Below are positions 35,469 through 44,993 of a stretch of DNA of 64,000 nucleotides, one piece after another (position 1 is the first letter of the stretch; every line of letters starts with the position of its first letter). Under the pieces are notes generated by a model. That model had not been told where the DNA came from. It worked only from the letters and a program-made list of their open reading frames with translations, and did no database searches. Position numbers and translations under genes: made by a program. Source of the stretch: an uncultured Erythrobacter sp. (GTDB taxonomy: Bacteria; Pseudomonadota; Alphaproteobacteria; Sphingomonadales; Sphingomonadaceae); contig CALBWA010000002.1 in NCBI GenBank assembly GCA_937969505.1, positions 1 to 64,000 of the forward strand, given 5' to 3'.

Positions 35469-37639
35469 GCAGCGCCGCCCTTGCGCAGGGCAAGCTTGGG
35501 AACCGCGCCGCTTTCCAGCGCTCCACCCCGGCCCGAGAGCGACGGGTTGGTCATGAAATAACGGTGGCAGTTGAACGGTTTTTCGCCGTCATCGACGCGG
35601 GTGTAGGTGCCATCGGATTGCAGCCACCAGCTTTGCTGCGTGTCCAGAACATTGGCCAGCATCACCTGCTGTACGATCTGTTCGTGCACGGTTTTGTTGG
35701 TAATCGGGATCAGCGTTTCGACACGGCGGTCCAGATTGCGCTCCATCAGATCGGCGGATGAAATGAACACCTCTGCATCCGAATTGGGCAAGGACTTGCC
35801 TTTGCCAAAGGCATAGATGCGGCTGTGTTCAAGGAACCGGCCGATGATCGATTTCACCCGGATGTTCTCGCTCATCCCGGCAATGCCCGGCCGCAGACAG
35901 CAGATGCCCCGGCACAGCAATTCGATCTGCACCCCCGCACGGCTTGCCTTATACAGCCGGTCGATGATGCCCTTGTCGGTGATCTGGTTGCACTTCATCC
36001 AGATGGCAGCAGGCCGCCCCTTTTTCGCGTTGGCGGTTTCAGCGTCAATGTGGCGGTACAATTCCTCCCGCAGGCTGAGCGGCGCGATGGAGATCAGCTC
36101 CAGCCCGTGCGGCTCGACATAACCGGTTACGAAATTGAACAGCTTGGCAGCGTCCCGGCCCAGTTTTGCCGATGCGGTGAAGAAGCTGAGATCGGTGTAA
36201 ATCTTCGCGGTGATCGGGTGGTAATTGCCCGTGCCAAAGTGGCAATAGGTGCGAAACCCTTCGTCTTCGCGGCGAACCACCATGGCGACCTTGGCATGGG
36301 TTTTCCAATCGACAAACCCGTAAATAACCTGGACCCCGGCCCGCTCCAGCTTGCTGGCCCACATCAAATTCTGTTCTTCATCAAAGCGCGCCTTGAGCTC
36401 GACCACGGCGGTAACCGATTTGCCCGCTTCGGCAGCGGCAATCAGGGCATTGATGACGGAAGACTGGTTGCCTGCACGGTAAAGCGTCTGTTTGATCGCG
36501 ACCACATCCGGGTCTGCGGCGGCCTGCCGGATGAAGTCCACCACCACTTCGAAACTTTCATAGGGGTGGTGGATGATAATATCCTTCTCGCGAATGGCAG
36601 AGAAGGCATCACCATCATGTTCGCGAATGCGTTCGGGATAACGCGGTGAATAGGCATCGAATTTGAGATCAGGGCGGTCCTCGTCAACGATTTCTGCCAG
36701 TCCATCCAGGCCGATCACGCCATCGGTCTTGATCACGGCTGCCTCGTTCACGCCTAATTGTTCGAGCAAAACCTGTTCGGCAACAGCGTTGAAATCCTCT
36801 TCGATTTCCAGCTGGATCACTTGCCCGCGCCGCCGCCTCTGAATGGCACTGCGGAAGGTCCGGACAAGGTCCTCTGCCTCTTCTTCGATCTCGATATCGC
36901 TGTCGCGCAAAACGCGGAACAGGCCATCACCCTCAATCGTGAAGCCGGGGAAGAGATGCTCGGCAAATCGCACGATCAGACTGGAGATACTGATGAAAAT
37001 TGCCTCGTCGCCCGGCACCCTGACGTAGCGCGGCAGAGCGCTGGGGATCAGGATCATCTCGATAATCTGTACCTGATCGGACTGCCGGGTGAGCGTGAAC
37101 AGCAGGCCCATGCCTTCATTGGCCACGAAGGGAAACGGGTGAGCAGGGTCCAGCGCCTGGGGCGTGATCACCGGCAGGATGGTGTCGAAGAAATATTCGC
37201 GCAGCCAATTGTGGGTTGCCGGGCTCACCCGTCGCTCGTCCGCGATATGGATATCGGCTTCGGCCAGACTTTGCTTCAAGTCGCGCCAGATGCCTTGCTG
37301 ATGATCGTAAATTTTCGCCAATTGTTCACGGATGGCTGACAATTGCTGCGAAGGGGAACGCCCGTCAATGCTGGGTCTGCCGATGCCGCGTTGCACCTGA
37401 CCGACCAGTCCGGCGACGCGGATCATCATGAATTCGTCAAGATTGCTGCCGGAGATAGACAGAAACCGCAGCCGTTCCAGAAGCGGGTAATTGGCATTGC
37501 AAGCTTCGGCCAGAACCCGCTCGTTAAAGGACAGCCAGCTCAGCTCGCGATTGAAGTAATCCGGCCCCTTGGCACTGGCATCGCCGCCAGCATCATTATT
37601 GGGCGTGTGGTCATCAAAGGGTATCGGTTGGCTGCTCAT
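35465..37639 (-). CDS. ppk1: Polyphosphate kinase 1
   Basis: PPK1 builds polyphosphate from ATP at the membrane. The 724-aa enzyme has the opening YFNRELSWLSFNERVLAEA, the body with NLDEFMMIRVAG, the phospho-acceptor His in YCHFGTGNYHPITAKIYTD, and the C-terminal LLCRGICCLRPG segment. Length and motifs are standard. It precedes and overlaps ppx, pairing synthesis and breakdown in one operon. Confidence 0.97.
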   Translation of the reverse strand: MSSQPIPFDDHTPNNDAGGDASAKGPDYFNRELSWLSFNERVLAEACNANYPLLERLRFLSISGSNLDEFMMIRVAGLVGQVQRGIGRPSIDGRSPSQQLSAIREQLAKIYDHQQGIWRDLKQSLAEADIHIADERRVSPATHNWLREYFFDTILPVITPQALDPAHPFPFVANEGMGLLFTLTRQSDQVQIIEMILIPSALPRYVRVPGDEAIFISISSLIVRFAEHLFPGFTIEGDGLFRVLRDSDIEIEEEAEDLVRTFRSAIQRRRRGQVIQLEIEEDFNAVAEQVLLEQLGVNEAAVIKTDGVIGLDGLAEIVDEDRPDLKFDAYSPRYPERIREHDGDAFSAIREKDIIIHHPYESFEVVVDFIRQAAADPDVVAIKQTLYRAGNQSSVINALIAAAEAGKSVTAVVELKARFDEEQNLMWASKLERAGVQVIYGFVDWKTHAKVAMVVRREDEGFRTYCHFGTGNYHPITAKIYTDLSFFTASAKLGRDAAKLFNFVTGYVEPHGLELISIAPLSLREELYRHIDAETANAKKGRPAAIWMKCNQITDKGIIDRLYKASRAGVQIELLCRGICCLRPGIAGMSENIRVKSIIGRFLEHSRIYAFGKGKSLPNSDAEVFISSADLMERNLDRRVETLIPITNKTVHEQIVQQVMLANVLDTQQSWWLQSDGTYTRVDDGEKPFNCHRYFMTNPSLSGRGGALESGAVPKLALRKGGAA

Positions 37640-37802
37640 TTCGCGCTTTGCTTAACCCCCTTGTCGCCAGCTTTCATCACAGGGCCAACGCCCCAAACCC
37701 GCGCCGGTTTCCCGGCACGCTTAGGCTGTAAGGCGCAAAAGTGAATTTGTCACACGCAACGGGCCCTTGGATTGCACCCCCAAGCCTGGCGTTACCGAAG
37801 TT

Positions 37803-38816
37803 TCAAAGCAATTCGCTGCTGTCGGCAATCTGGGTGATGCCGCGCTTGCCATCCTCGCCCCGGCCAAGCTGAACCACCACATCAATCACCGATGCGGCAT
37901 AGGCAATCGTATCGCTGCGGGTCAGCCCGATCCCGGTTTGCATTACCATCAACGCCAATTGCTCCAGCGCGCCGCGCAAGCTGTTGGCATGAATGGTCGA
38001 GAAACTGCCCGGATGGCCGGTGTTGATGGCGCGCAGGAAACTGACGCTTTCCGCACCGCGCAATTCGCCCAGAACAATGCGGTCAGGGCGCAGACGCAAG
38101 GCTGCCTGCAGCAGCTCGTTTGCGGTGACTTTCGCCTCGCCCAGATCGCCTTTCACTGCGACCAGACCGACACCGTTTTCCCCAGGCAAGCGCAGCTCCG
38201 GCGTGTCCTCGACCAGCACAACGCGTTGCTCGCGCGGGATTTCCCCCAGCATCGCGTTGAGAAACGTCGTCTTGCCTGTGCTGGTGCCGCCTGAAACCAG
38301 AATGGTGCGACGTTGGCGAACCGCCTCACGCAGATAGGCAATCGGCTCCTGCTGCGGATCGGGCATCGGGTCGCTGCGCGGCTGCGTAAGAGGGCCCGTG
38401 TCATAGGCATCGAGCGGTAAATCAAGCCTGCGGTGCCGGCGGATGGCCATGGTCCAATGCTGGCGCGCGGCAGGGGGGCCGCAAAACTGCACACGCGCTC
38501 CATCAGGCAGCGTTGCACCCAGCAGGGGATGCTCGCGGTTGATGCCCTGATGGCTGACGCGGGCGACCTGTTCAGCAAGGCGCTGCACCAGCTGATCATC
38601 AATTTCCGGCATTGCGATTTTCTTCATGCCCGGATCGGCAGCATCCTCTATCCAGACTTCGCCAGGCCGGTTGACCATGATCTCGGTAACCGTGTCGCGA
38701 TCAAGCCATTGGCGGAAGGGCTGGAGATAAGCGTCGAGATACACGCTGTGCTCACTGCCCAGCATGTTCGCTGCGCCCGGATCGCCTTGCGGCAGGGGAT
38801 GAATATCCGCCGTCAT
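37803..38816 (-). CDS. virB11: VirB11-type type IV secretion ATPase
   Basis: VirB11 is a hexameric traffic ATPase on the cytoplasmic side of type IV secretion systems, powering pilus assembly and substrate transfer. The 337-aa protein has the Walker A SGGTSTGKTTF, the Asp box LVEDTPELRLP, the Walker B-like DRIVLGELRG and the His box GHPGSFSTIHANS. Last gene of the virB cluster on the minus strand, 12 bp after virB10. Confidence 0.95.
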   Translation of the reverse strand: MTADIHPLPQGDPGAANMLGSEHSVYLDAYLQPFRQWLDRDTVTEIMVNRPGEVWIEDAADPGMKKIAMPEIDDQLVQRLAEQVARVSHQGINREHPLLGATLPDGARVQFCGPPAARQHWTMAIRRHRRLDLPLDAYDTGPLTQPRSDPMPDPQQEPIAYLREAVRQRRTILVSGGTSTGKTTFLNAMLGEIPREQRVVLVEDTPELRLPGENGVGLVAVKGDLGEAKVTANELLQAALRLRPDRIVLGELRGAESVSFLRAINTGHPGSFSTIHANSLRGALEQLALMVMQTGIGLTRSDTIAYAASVIDVVVQLGRGEDGKRGITQIADSSELL

Positions 38817-38828
38817 CGCTTGCGTCGC

Positions 38829-39953
38829 TTATTCGACTGCCGAAAAATCGAGATCGCGCGCGGTAAACACCCGGATCGGTTCGCCCATGCGCACCCGAAT
38901 TGTCGGGCCGATCTGGCTGTCCTGCTGAACCGCGGCGGCGGCGGCTGCCTGGCCTCCTCCACCAAGGACGACCGAGGCTCCGCCCGTGCCGATGGCGGAC
39001 AGCCCGCCGACCACAGACAGCAGCATGGCCGATCCGAAGCGCTTGAAGAAATTGCTGTTGACCTCTCCTGCGAGCCCCGTCGTGCCGTCAAATCCGATGG
39101 CAGGCGATGCCAGGTTGACCGAAGCGCCATCGGGCCGGATGAGCCGCGACCAGATGACATAGGCGCGTCGTTGCCCGCCCTGCAGGCCCGATTGGTACTG
39201 GCCAATCAGCCGCGAGCTGCGCGGAACCAGAACTTTCGTCCCGTCAAAACTGCGCACGTCCTGGCTCACCACGGCACGGACATATCCGGGCACATTGGTA
39301 TCGATTGCAGTCTCCAGAATGGCCGGAATGAGCGTACCCTGCGTCACCGTGGTGGTGGGATTGACCATCGCGCGCGCCTGAGCTGGTGCGCCGCCTACAC
39401 CGCCCACTCGGCTGGCAAAATCCGCCGCTGACCCCAGCGCGCCGCCTGTCGATGGCGCAGCCGCATCTGCGGCAGTGGCAGCCGCTGCAGGGTTCACAGC
39501 AACGGTGGTTGCGGCGCTGGCGTCAAACACCATGGTGGGCGAGCTGTAAGGGTTTGCTGCGGGGACTATGGTTGGATTGGGTTGATTGGCCAATACCGGC
39601 GCCGGTGCAGGATCGGGCCGCGATACCGGTTGCGCGGGCTGCTGAACCACAACCGCCGCCGGTGCTGAAGCGGCAGCTTCCGGCTGGGCCGGGATGATGT
39701 CAGTGACCGGCTGCGGTTCTGCCACCCGGGCCGAATTCATGCTCCACAAGGTCACCGCGCCCAGCAGGCCGACAATCGCGACGCCTGCCGCGAGCCCCAT
39801 TCCATCAGACCCCCTGCTGCGCTGAGTGACAGCAGGATAGGCGGTCCGGCTGGCCAGATCGATGACTTCGGCAGATTCGCCATCACGCGGATCGGCATTG
39901 TCATTTGTATTGGAGCCGTTCTTCTTCGACGGTACTCGCATTGCCAGTTTCAT
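38829..39953 (-). CDS. virB10: VirB10/TrbI family secretion channel protein
   Basis: VirB10 spans inner and outer membranes and forms the core channel with VirB9. The 374-aa protein has a cytoplasmic tail (about 1-50), one membrane helix (MGLAAGVAIVGLLGAVTLW, about 52-70), a Pro/Ala-rich periplasmic linker, and the C-terminal TrbI barrel domain with TLIPAILETAIDTNVPGYVRA and FDGTKVLVPRSSRLIGQY. The ATG at 39953 shares one base with the virB9 stop; the TTG three bases upstream is less likely. Confidence 0.94.
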   Translation of the reverse strand: MKLAMRVPSKKNGSNTNDNADPRDGESAEVIDLASRTAYPAVTQRSRGSDGMGLAAGVAIVGLLGAVTLWSMNSARVAEPQPVTDIIPAQPEAAASAPAAVVVQQPAQPVSRPDPAPAPVLANQPNPTIVPAANPYSSPTMVFDASAATTVAVNPAAAATAADAAAPSTGGALGSAADFASRVGGVGGAPAQARAMVNPTTTVTQGTLIPAILETAIDTNVPGYVRAVVSQDVRSFDGTKVLVPRSSRLIGQYQSGLQGGQRRAYVIWSRLIRPDGASVNLASPAIGFDGTTGLAGEVNSNFFKRFGSAMLLSVVGGLSAIGTGGASVVLGGGGQAAAAAAVQQDSQIGPTIRVRMGEPIRVFTARDLDFSAVE

Positions 39954-40744
39954 CAATTGGCCTCCATCGCTTGGGCAAGTGCCGGATCATCAGACAGACT
40001 GCGCGGCCGCACCGGACCGTTGTTGGTCAATGTCGCCACCTCGTCTCCCATGCGCAGCACGATAGAGCGCGGCACGCCTTCGACCACGATTGTCTCACCG
40101 CGCACGGTGAAATTGACCGGGCCTTCGATCCCCTCACTATCGGTGACCAGTATCGCTGGCACTGGCACTTCGGCAGACCAAGACAGGAAAGTGGCCACGC
40201 CATTGTCATAGGCACGATCGGGCAACAGCGCCGGATCGCCTTTACTCTCCCAATTGAAATTGAGCTCTGCCGGGTCGAGCACAGCATAGGGATCGCGCGC
40301 TGCCTCCAGCTCCAGGGCGCTTGCGCGCTGCGTTGCCGCAGCCAATTCCTCGGCCTGTCTTCGCTCCTCTTCAGGGTAGCTGAAACGCAGCACATACAAC
40401 GGTTTATAGGCGTTGCTTGCAACAAGATCGAACAGGTATGTGCGTTTGTTGGTGACGACAGTCATATTGGTCGCTGCGCGTTCCGCCAATGGTTTGACAA
40501 ACAGCATGCTGGCCCGGCGATTGGGAGTGATCTGCCACGCCATTGAATCCCCGACCGCAACGTTTTCAATCGCCTCGTCATCGCCAAACATGATCGTTGC
40601 CTGGACCTTCGCCTGGCCATTGATGCGCACGATGGTGCCCGGATCATAAACCCGTTCCACCAGGCGCGGATCGTCGGCGAGCGCCGGGGTGGCAGGCAAT
40701 GCAGCCCCTGCAAGGGCCAACGCAATGATAGCGAGCCGGGTCAT
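39953..40744 (-). CDS. virB9: VirB9/TrbG family secretion protein
   Basis: VirB9 forms the periplasmic/outer-membrane ring of the channel core with VirB10. The 263-aa protein has a cleavable signal peptide (MTRLAIIALALAGAALPATPALA) and the VirB9 pattern with DPGTIVRINGQ and NMTVVTNKRTYLFDL; the C-terminal domain includes YDNGVATFLSW. VirB7, the usual lipoprotein partner, is not seen. Overlaps virB10 by one base and virB6 by four. Confidence 0.93.
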   Translation of the reverse strand: MTRLAIIALALAGAALPATPALADDPRLVERVYDPGTIVRINGQAKVQATIMFGDDEAIENVAVGDSMAWQITPNRRASMLFVKPLAERAATNMTVVTNKRTYLFDLVASNAYKPLYVLRFSYPEEERRQAEELAAATQRASALELEAARDPYAVLDPAELNFNWESKGDPALLPDRAYDNGVATFLSWSAEVPVPAILVTDSEGIEGPVNFTVRGETIVVEGVPRSIVLRMGDEVATLTNNGPVRPRSLSDDPALAQAMEAN

Positions 40745-41907
40745 TTCTTAGTCTCCATTGTGCCGGTGCGTGCCGGACGAAATCGGTTGCCGATGCCGCG
40801 TGTGCGGGATGCGGTTGCAGCAGCTGCGGGCTGCGCGCGATCGCTGGCCGAGCTGAGATACACGCTGCTGGCGCGTACAGGAGCAGAGCCGCCCTGCCCT
40901 GCATCATTGGCCGGAGCGCCAGTGGCGATTGCCGTCGTTTCAATCCGGCGATTTGCAGCAGCCCCTGCTGCCTGCGCAGTGCTGGCAAATCCGCCGGTAC
41001 GCGGATCGGACATCGGCGCATTCATCGCCGCGCGCTCACCCGTCGCAGCCTTGTCAGAGGGTACAAGGCCAAACATCTGCCATCCGGCAACCATTGTGGC
41101 GGCCACCTTGATCACCATGATCATCAGCGCGACATGCACCGCGCCGATCATGAAGAAAGCCATCGCGGCCTGTTGGTCGATCTGGCCCGGCACTGCATTG
41201 AGCGAGGCCAGCACCGGCACCGCCAGCTCCAGCATGATCGATCCGCCCAGAACTGCAAACAGCGGTGTCAGCGCCAGCATGACCACACCCTTCAACCATC
41301 CCGTGAACAGACCGCGTGTGCCATTGAACAGCGCCAGCACAACAAAGACCGGGCCCAATGCGACCAGCAGCGCAAGCCCGATGCGCGCTGTCACGAGCAC
41401 GCCCACCGTGCCCAGCATCAGCAACGTTGCGCCCATCCACATCATGCCTGCAGGCGAGAATGTGTCGATATTTTCCTGTCCGGCGCTCGCCTGCTGTACG
41501 GCCATGAAGACCACATCCAGCTTGGCAGCAAAATCCATGCTGGCCGACCCGTCGCTGCCGCTGAGGATGGTTGCGAGATAATCGGGCGCACCAACCGCCA
41601 GATTCCACACCACGCTTTGATAGGCGACCCAGCTGGTAGCAAAGGTCAACACCAGACCCAACGTGATCATTCGCGGGGTCAACTGCCGGATATTGAGATT
41701 GGTCCGCCCCAGCAGCAGGCTGATGGCAAAGAATGCGACATACAGCGTCAGCACAATGGTCAGCACCAGACCGAGCGATCCGCCCGGGGCGAACAGGCGC
41801 CCGAACGCCTCTGCCGTGACTTGCGTTGCAACACAGTCCACCGCCGTCAGCGCGGCTGACACGCCGGTGCCAACACCGTCCATCGCCTGGGAGCAGGTGG
41901 CGCTCAT
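40741..41907 (-). CDS. virB6: VirB6/TrbL family membrane protein
   Basis: VirB6 is the polytopic inner-membrane component of the translocation channel. The 388-aa protein has at least six hydrophobic helices between residues 35 and 270, with the TrbL/VirB6-type segments MRIGLALLVALGPVFVVLALF-like and FTGWLKGVVMLALTPLFAV. The C-terminal 100 residues are polar, Ala/Arg-rich and probably cytoplasmic. Start and stop overlap virB4 and virB9 by four bases each. Confidence 0.9.
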   Translation of the reverse strand: MSATCSQAMDGVGTGVSAALTAVDCVATQVTAEAFGRLFAPGGSLGLVLTIVLTLYVAFFAISLLLGRTNLNIRQLTPRMITLGLVLTFATSWVAYQSVVWNLAVGAPDYLATILSGSDGSASMDFAAKLDVVFMAVQQASAGQENIDTFSPAGMMWMGATLLMLGTVGVLVTARIGLALLVALGPVFVVLALFNGTRGLFTGWLKGVVMLALTPLFAVLGGSIMLELAVPVLASLNAVPGQIDQQAAMAFFMIGAVHVALMIMVIKVAATMVAGWQMFGLVPSDKAATGERAAMNAPMSDPRTGGFASTAQAAGAAANRRIETTAIATGAPANDAGQGGSAPVRASSVYLSSASDRAQPAAAATASRTRGIGNRFRPARTGTMETKK

Positions 41908-44366
41908 TCTGCTGCCTGCCCGATCGGGTAAGGGGTCCCCGCACCACCAGTCATATGCGCATCATTGTCGGACCCGTTCAGTTCCTCCGGCCATTCATGG
42001 CCGGTGAGTTCGGGATACCACTGCGCTGGATCATCGCCCACCGCCTCGCGCAGAAGATCAAGCCGCCGGACCGCGCTTTCCCGCCCGGAAAGAATGGTCA
42101 GCACTTCGGGTGCGCCCGACAGATCGAGCCTCACCACCACGCTTGCATCGGGCTGCCGCACCAGGAAGCAGCGGCTGTGCGCGGGCAGCGTGCGGATCAG
42201 CGAAAGCTCGTGAGGTGTCAGGCCAAAGCCTTCGCAATAATCCTCTGCCCGGGCGCGCGAATTGGGCATGAACACCATGGTTGCAGTCTGCTCGACCAAT
42301 GCGGTCGAGATGCGGCTTTCCAGCGCATCGGCAGCGCTCTGCGTGGCGAAACCGACCAGCGCGTTGCGTTTGCGCAGCGTCTTGAGCCAATCGCGGATGC
42401 GGGCGGCAAACACGGCATCATCCAGCGCCTTCCACCCTTCGTCGATCAGGATCATCGTGGGCGAACCGTCCAGACGTTCCTCGATCCGGTGGAACAGATA
42501 CATCATCACCGGCGTGCGCAGACGCGGATTTTCCAGCAGCGCAGTCATGTCAAAGCCCAGAACCCGGTTTTCCAGGTCCAGTTCGTCGCGCTCATTATCG
42601 AACAGCCAGCCGTTTTCGCCGCGATGGATCCAGGCCGAAAGCCGGTCTGCCAGATCTCCGGGCTGGGGACGCCGGGTCCCGGCCAGCAGTTCCCTGAAAT
42701 GGCGCAACCGCCGCAGCGACGGATCATTGGCATAGGCAGCATCAACTGCAGCACCGATGGCGGCCAATTCCTCTGGTCCGTCTGCCTCCAGCAAAACGCC
42801 CAGCCACTCGCGCAGGAAAGCGCGGTTGACCGGTGTGTCTTCCAGAGCGAGCGGATTGAAACCGCTCTGCTGTCCGGTCACGATCCGGTCGTAATTGCCG
42901 CCAATGCCGCGCACGAACAGCTCCGCTCCGCGATCCTTGTCGAACAGGATGGTGCGCGGTTTGAATTTCTGCGCCTGAGCGGCAAGGAAGTTCATCACCA
43001 CCGTCTTGCCCGAGCCGGACGGTCCGATGATCGAGAAATTGCCCAGATCACCGTGGTGGAAATTGAAGAAGAATGGTGTGGCGCTCGATGTTTCGAGCAG
43101 GGTGACAGCATCGCCCCAATGGTTGCCGCTCGCCTGACCCAGAGCAAAGCCGTGAAACGATCCAAAACCCGCCATATTGGCCGACGAGATCAGTGCGCGA
43201 CGGACGATATACTGTTCATTGCCGGGGAATTGTGCCCAAAAACTGGGCTCAAGATTGGTGTCTTCGCGCACTGCAATCGCGCCGGTGTCGGCCAGAATGG
43301 CAGCGCATGCAGCAGCGGCGTCGTCCAGCCGGGCCAGATCGCCAGAGCGCAGCTGCACGGTCAGATGGTGATCGCCAAAGCCGACCGATCCATTGCCCAA
43401 TGCATCGCGCGCATGCAGCATGTCGGCCCGCTCGGCCGCAGCCTCTTCATCAACTGAACGCTGGCGGCGCAGCGCCAGATCGATCCGTTCCTTGGCAGTC
43501 GTGCGCTCCGAAGGCGCATAGCTTTCGGTCACGATCATTTCATACGGCAGGCGCAGCAAGCCATCGAGCAGGCCGGGAGAAGTTGCCTCGGGATAATCCT
43601 TGAGCCCGATCATCGCGGCAAAATCGGGATGTCCCGAGCCGCGCTGCTCCATCGCATCAAGCCCGAAACTGACCCGGCGGTAGGGCAGCATCTGACCTAT
43701 ATCGACATCACTCTGCGGACGGCGGACAGGGCGCATTTCACCATTGTAAAGCGCGCTGAGCAGCTCCAGCATTTCGGAATTTCTGGCCCCACCCTGACCC
43801 GAGCCGGGCGCGTCATAATCACCCAGCAGTGCCGCGCCATAAGACGATAGCGAGGCAACCAGGCCCGTCATCGCCGCCTTCAGCGTGCGAACATCACGCG
43901 GGTCGGCCTCGTTTTCGCGGCCCTTGCGGTTCCAGATTTTCGCAGCGCGTTCGGCAAGTCCCGCCTTGCCCCGTGCAGGGCGACGGATCAGCGTGATGAA
44001 CTGGTCGTTGATGAACAGCGATCCACCGGCCAGCCGCTGCTTCCACCGGGCGTCAATATGCCGGCTGAGCGGATCGGCAAAGTTTGCGTCCAGTTCCACC
44101 TCTACTCGGCGGCGGATGACGTGGTGATAGAGGACAAAGCGCGAATCCAGCGTGGATCGCAGCATCACTTCGCGCGTTGCCGCATGAGCGTTGAGCGCTT
44201 CGCTGTCCTCGGTTTCGAACAGCAGTCCGGGCACTTGGATGGCCGACATCACCGATCCATCGCGCAGCAGCACAGTGTTTTCGTCGATCAGCCGTTCGTA
44301 CGGCAGGCGATCACCCGCCCGCGCTTCCTTGGCACTCCAGCTGGCAGGGCCCATCCACTTGGCCAT
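41904..44366 (-). CDS. virB4: VirB4/TrbE family secretion ATPase
   Basis: VirB4 is the large ATPase that energises type IV secretion and pilus biogenesis. The 820-aa protein has the N-terminal CagE/TrbE domain and a RecA-like motor with Walker A IIGPSGSGKTVVMNFL at about residue 450 and Walker B MILIDEGWKALDD at about 640. Unlike some systems, VirB3 is a separate gene upstream, not fused. It overlaps virB6 by four bases. Confidence 0.95.
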   Translation of the reverse strand: MAKWMGPASWSAKEARAGDRLPYERLIDENTVLLRDGSVMSAIQVPGLLFETEDSEALNAHAATREVMLRSTLDSRFVLYHHVIRRRVEVELDANFADPLSRHIDARWKQRLAGGSLFINDQFITLIRRPARGKAGLAERAAKIWNRKGRENEADPRDVRTLKAAMTGLVASLSSYGAALLGDYDAPGSGQGGARNSEMLELLSALYNGEMRPVRRPQSDVDIGQMLPYRRVSFGLDAMEQRGSGHPDFAAMIGLKDYPEATSPGLLDGLLRLPYEMIVTESYAPSERTTAKERIDLALRRQRSVDEEAAAERADMLHARDALGNGSVGFGDHHLTVQLRSGDLARLDDAAAACAAILADTGAIAVREDTNLEPSFWAQFPGNEQYIVRRALISSANMAGFGSFHGFALGQASGNHWGDAVTLLETSSATPFFFNFHHGDLGNFSIIGPSGSGKTVVMNFLAAQAQKFKPRTILFDKDRGAELFVRGIGGNYDRIVTGQQSGFNPLALEDTPVNRAFLREWLGVLLEADGPEELAAIGAAVDAAYANDPSLRRLRHFRELLAGTRRPQPGDLADRLSAWIHRGENGWLFDNERDELDLENRVLGFDMTALLENPRLRTPVMMYLFHRIEERLDGSPTMILIDEGWKALDDAVFAARIRDWLKTLRKRNALVGFATQSAADALESRISTALVEQTATMVFMPNSRARAEDYCEGFGLTPHELSLIRTLPAHSRCFLVRQPDASVVVRLDLSGAPEVLTILSGRESAVRRLDLLREAVGDDPAQWYPELTGHEWPEELNGSDNDAHMTGGAGTPYPIGQAAE

Positions 44367-44405
44367 CAGGCAGCCCTCCTTACCAGACTGGCGGGATCGC
44401 GCAGA

Positions 44406-44690
44406 TTACGGAGCATAGCTGTTACACCCCCAGCGCTTGAAATTCTTGACCCGCGGGCAGGTTGAAACCTTGGTGATCCACAGGTCAAAGATGCGCGGCT
44501 CTCTCAAAGAGATAAAATAACCGATCACATGGGTGATGATGGGCACAGGAATGATCCAGAAGCTTTTCAGGATGAGGAAGGCAATCGTCGTCACCATCAG
44601 ATTGATGATGAAGAAATTCATGGTCACGCCGGCAAACATTTGCGGCCTGGTCAGTGCTCTGTGCACGCGGTGGCGGACAAGGTCGGTCAT
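44406..44690 (-). CDS. virB3: VirB3-like protein
   Basis: A 94-aa inner-membrane protein with the VirB3 pattern: a basic start VHRALTRPQMFAGVTMNFFIINL, two helices (about 22-58), and a C-terminal REPRIFDLWITK block. VirB3 assists VirB4 in pilus assembly. It lies between virB2 (six bases away) and virB4 (39 bp). Sequence is short, so identity rests partly on context. Confidence 0.88.
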   Translation of the reverse strand: MTDLVRHRVHRALTRPQMFAGVTMNFFIINLMVTTIAFLILKSFWIIPVPIITHVIGYFISLREPRIFDLWITKVSTCPRVKNFKRWGCNSYAP

Positions 44691-44696
44691 GGTCGC

Positions 44697-44993
44697 TCAG
44701 GCTGCAGCACTTTGAATGCCAGCGACGATGGTGCTTGCACCGAACAGGATGAAAACACCCACAATCACGGTTGCGCCAAAGCGCCAATTGAGCCTGCCGG
44801 TCAGCATCATAAAGCCGACCGCGGCGACCGCCATCACCGCTATCGCGGTGGCGACATTGCCCAGCAGAGTGCCCTGCAGCCAGGCGAGCGCAGCCACGAT
44901 CGGGCCGGACCCCTGCGGGTCAGTCTGCTGCGCCAATGCAGCGCTTGGCAAGACAAAAAAGATCAGGGCCGAAAGGCGAGCGAAAAGCGTCAT
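44697..44993 (-). CDS. virB2: VirB2/TrbC-like pilin
   Basis: A 98-aa protein with a signal peptide (MTLFARLSALIFFVLPSAALA) and two further hydrophobic helices (about 44-64 and 72-92) separated by GRLNWRF, the layout of VirB2 pilins, in which the conserved basic loop between helices faces the cytoplasm. Overlaps the upstream transglycosylase by four bases. It would form the pilus or channel filament. Confidence 0.88.
   Translation of the reverse strand: MTLFARLSALIFFVLPSAALAQQTDPQGSGPIVAALAWLQGTLLGNVATAIAVMAVAAVGFMMLTGRLNWRFGATVIVGVFILFGASTIVAGIQSAAA

Noticed and set aside
41826..43457. 543-codon plus-strand frame
   Set aside because: Opposite virB4, which has both Walker motifs.
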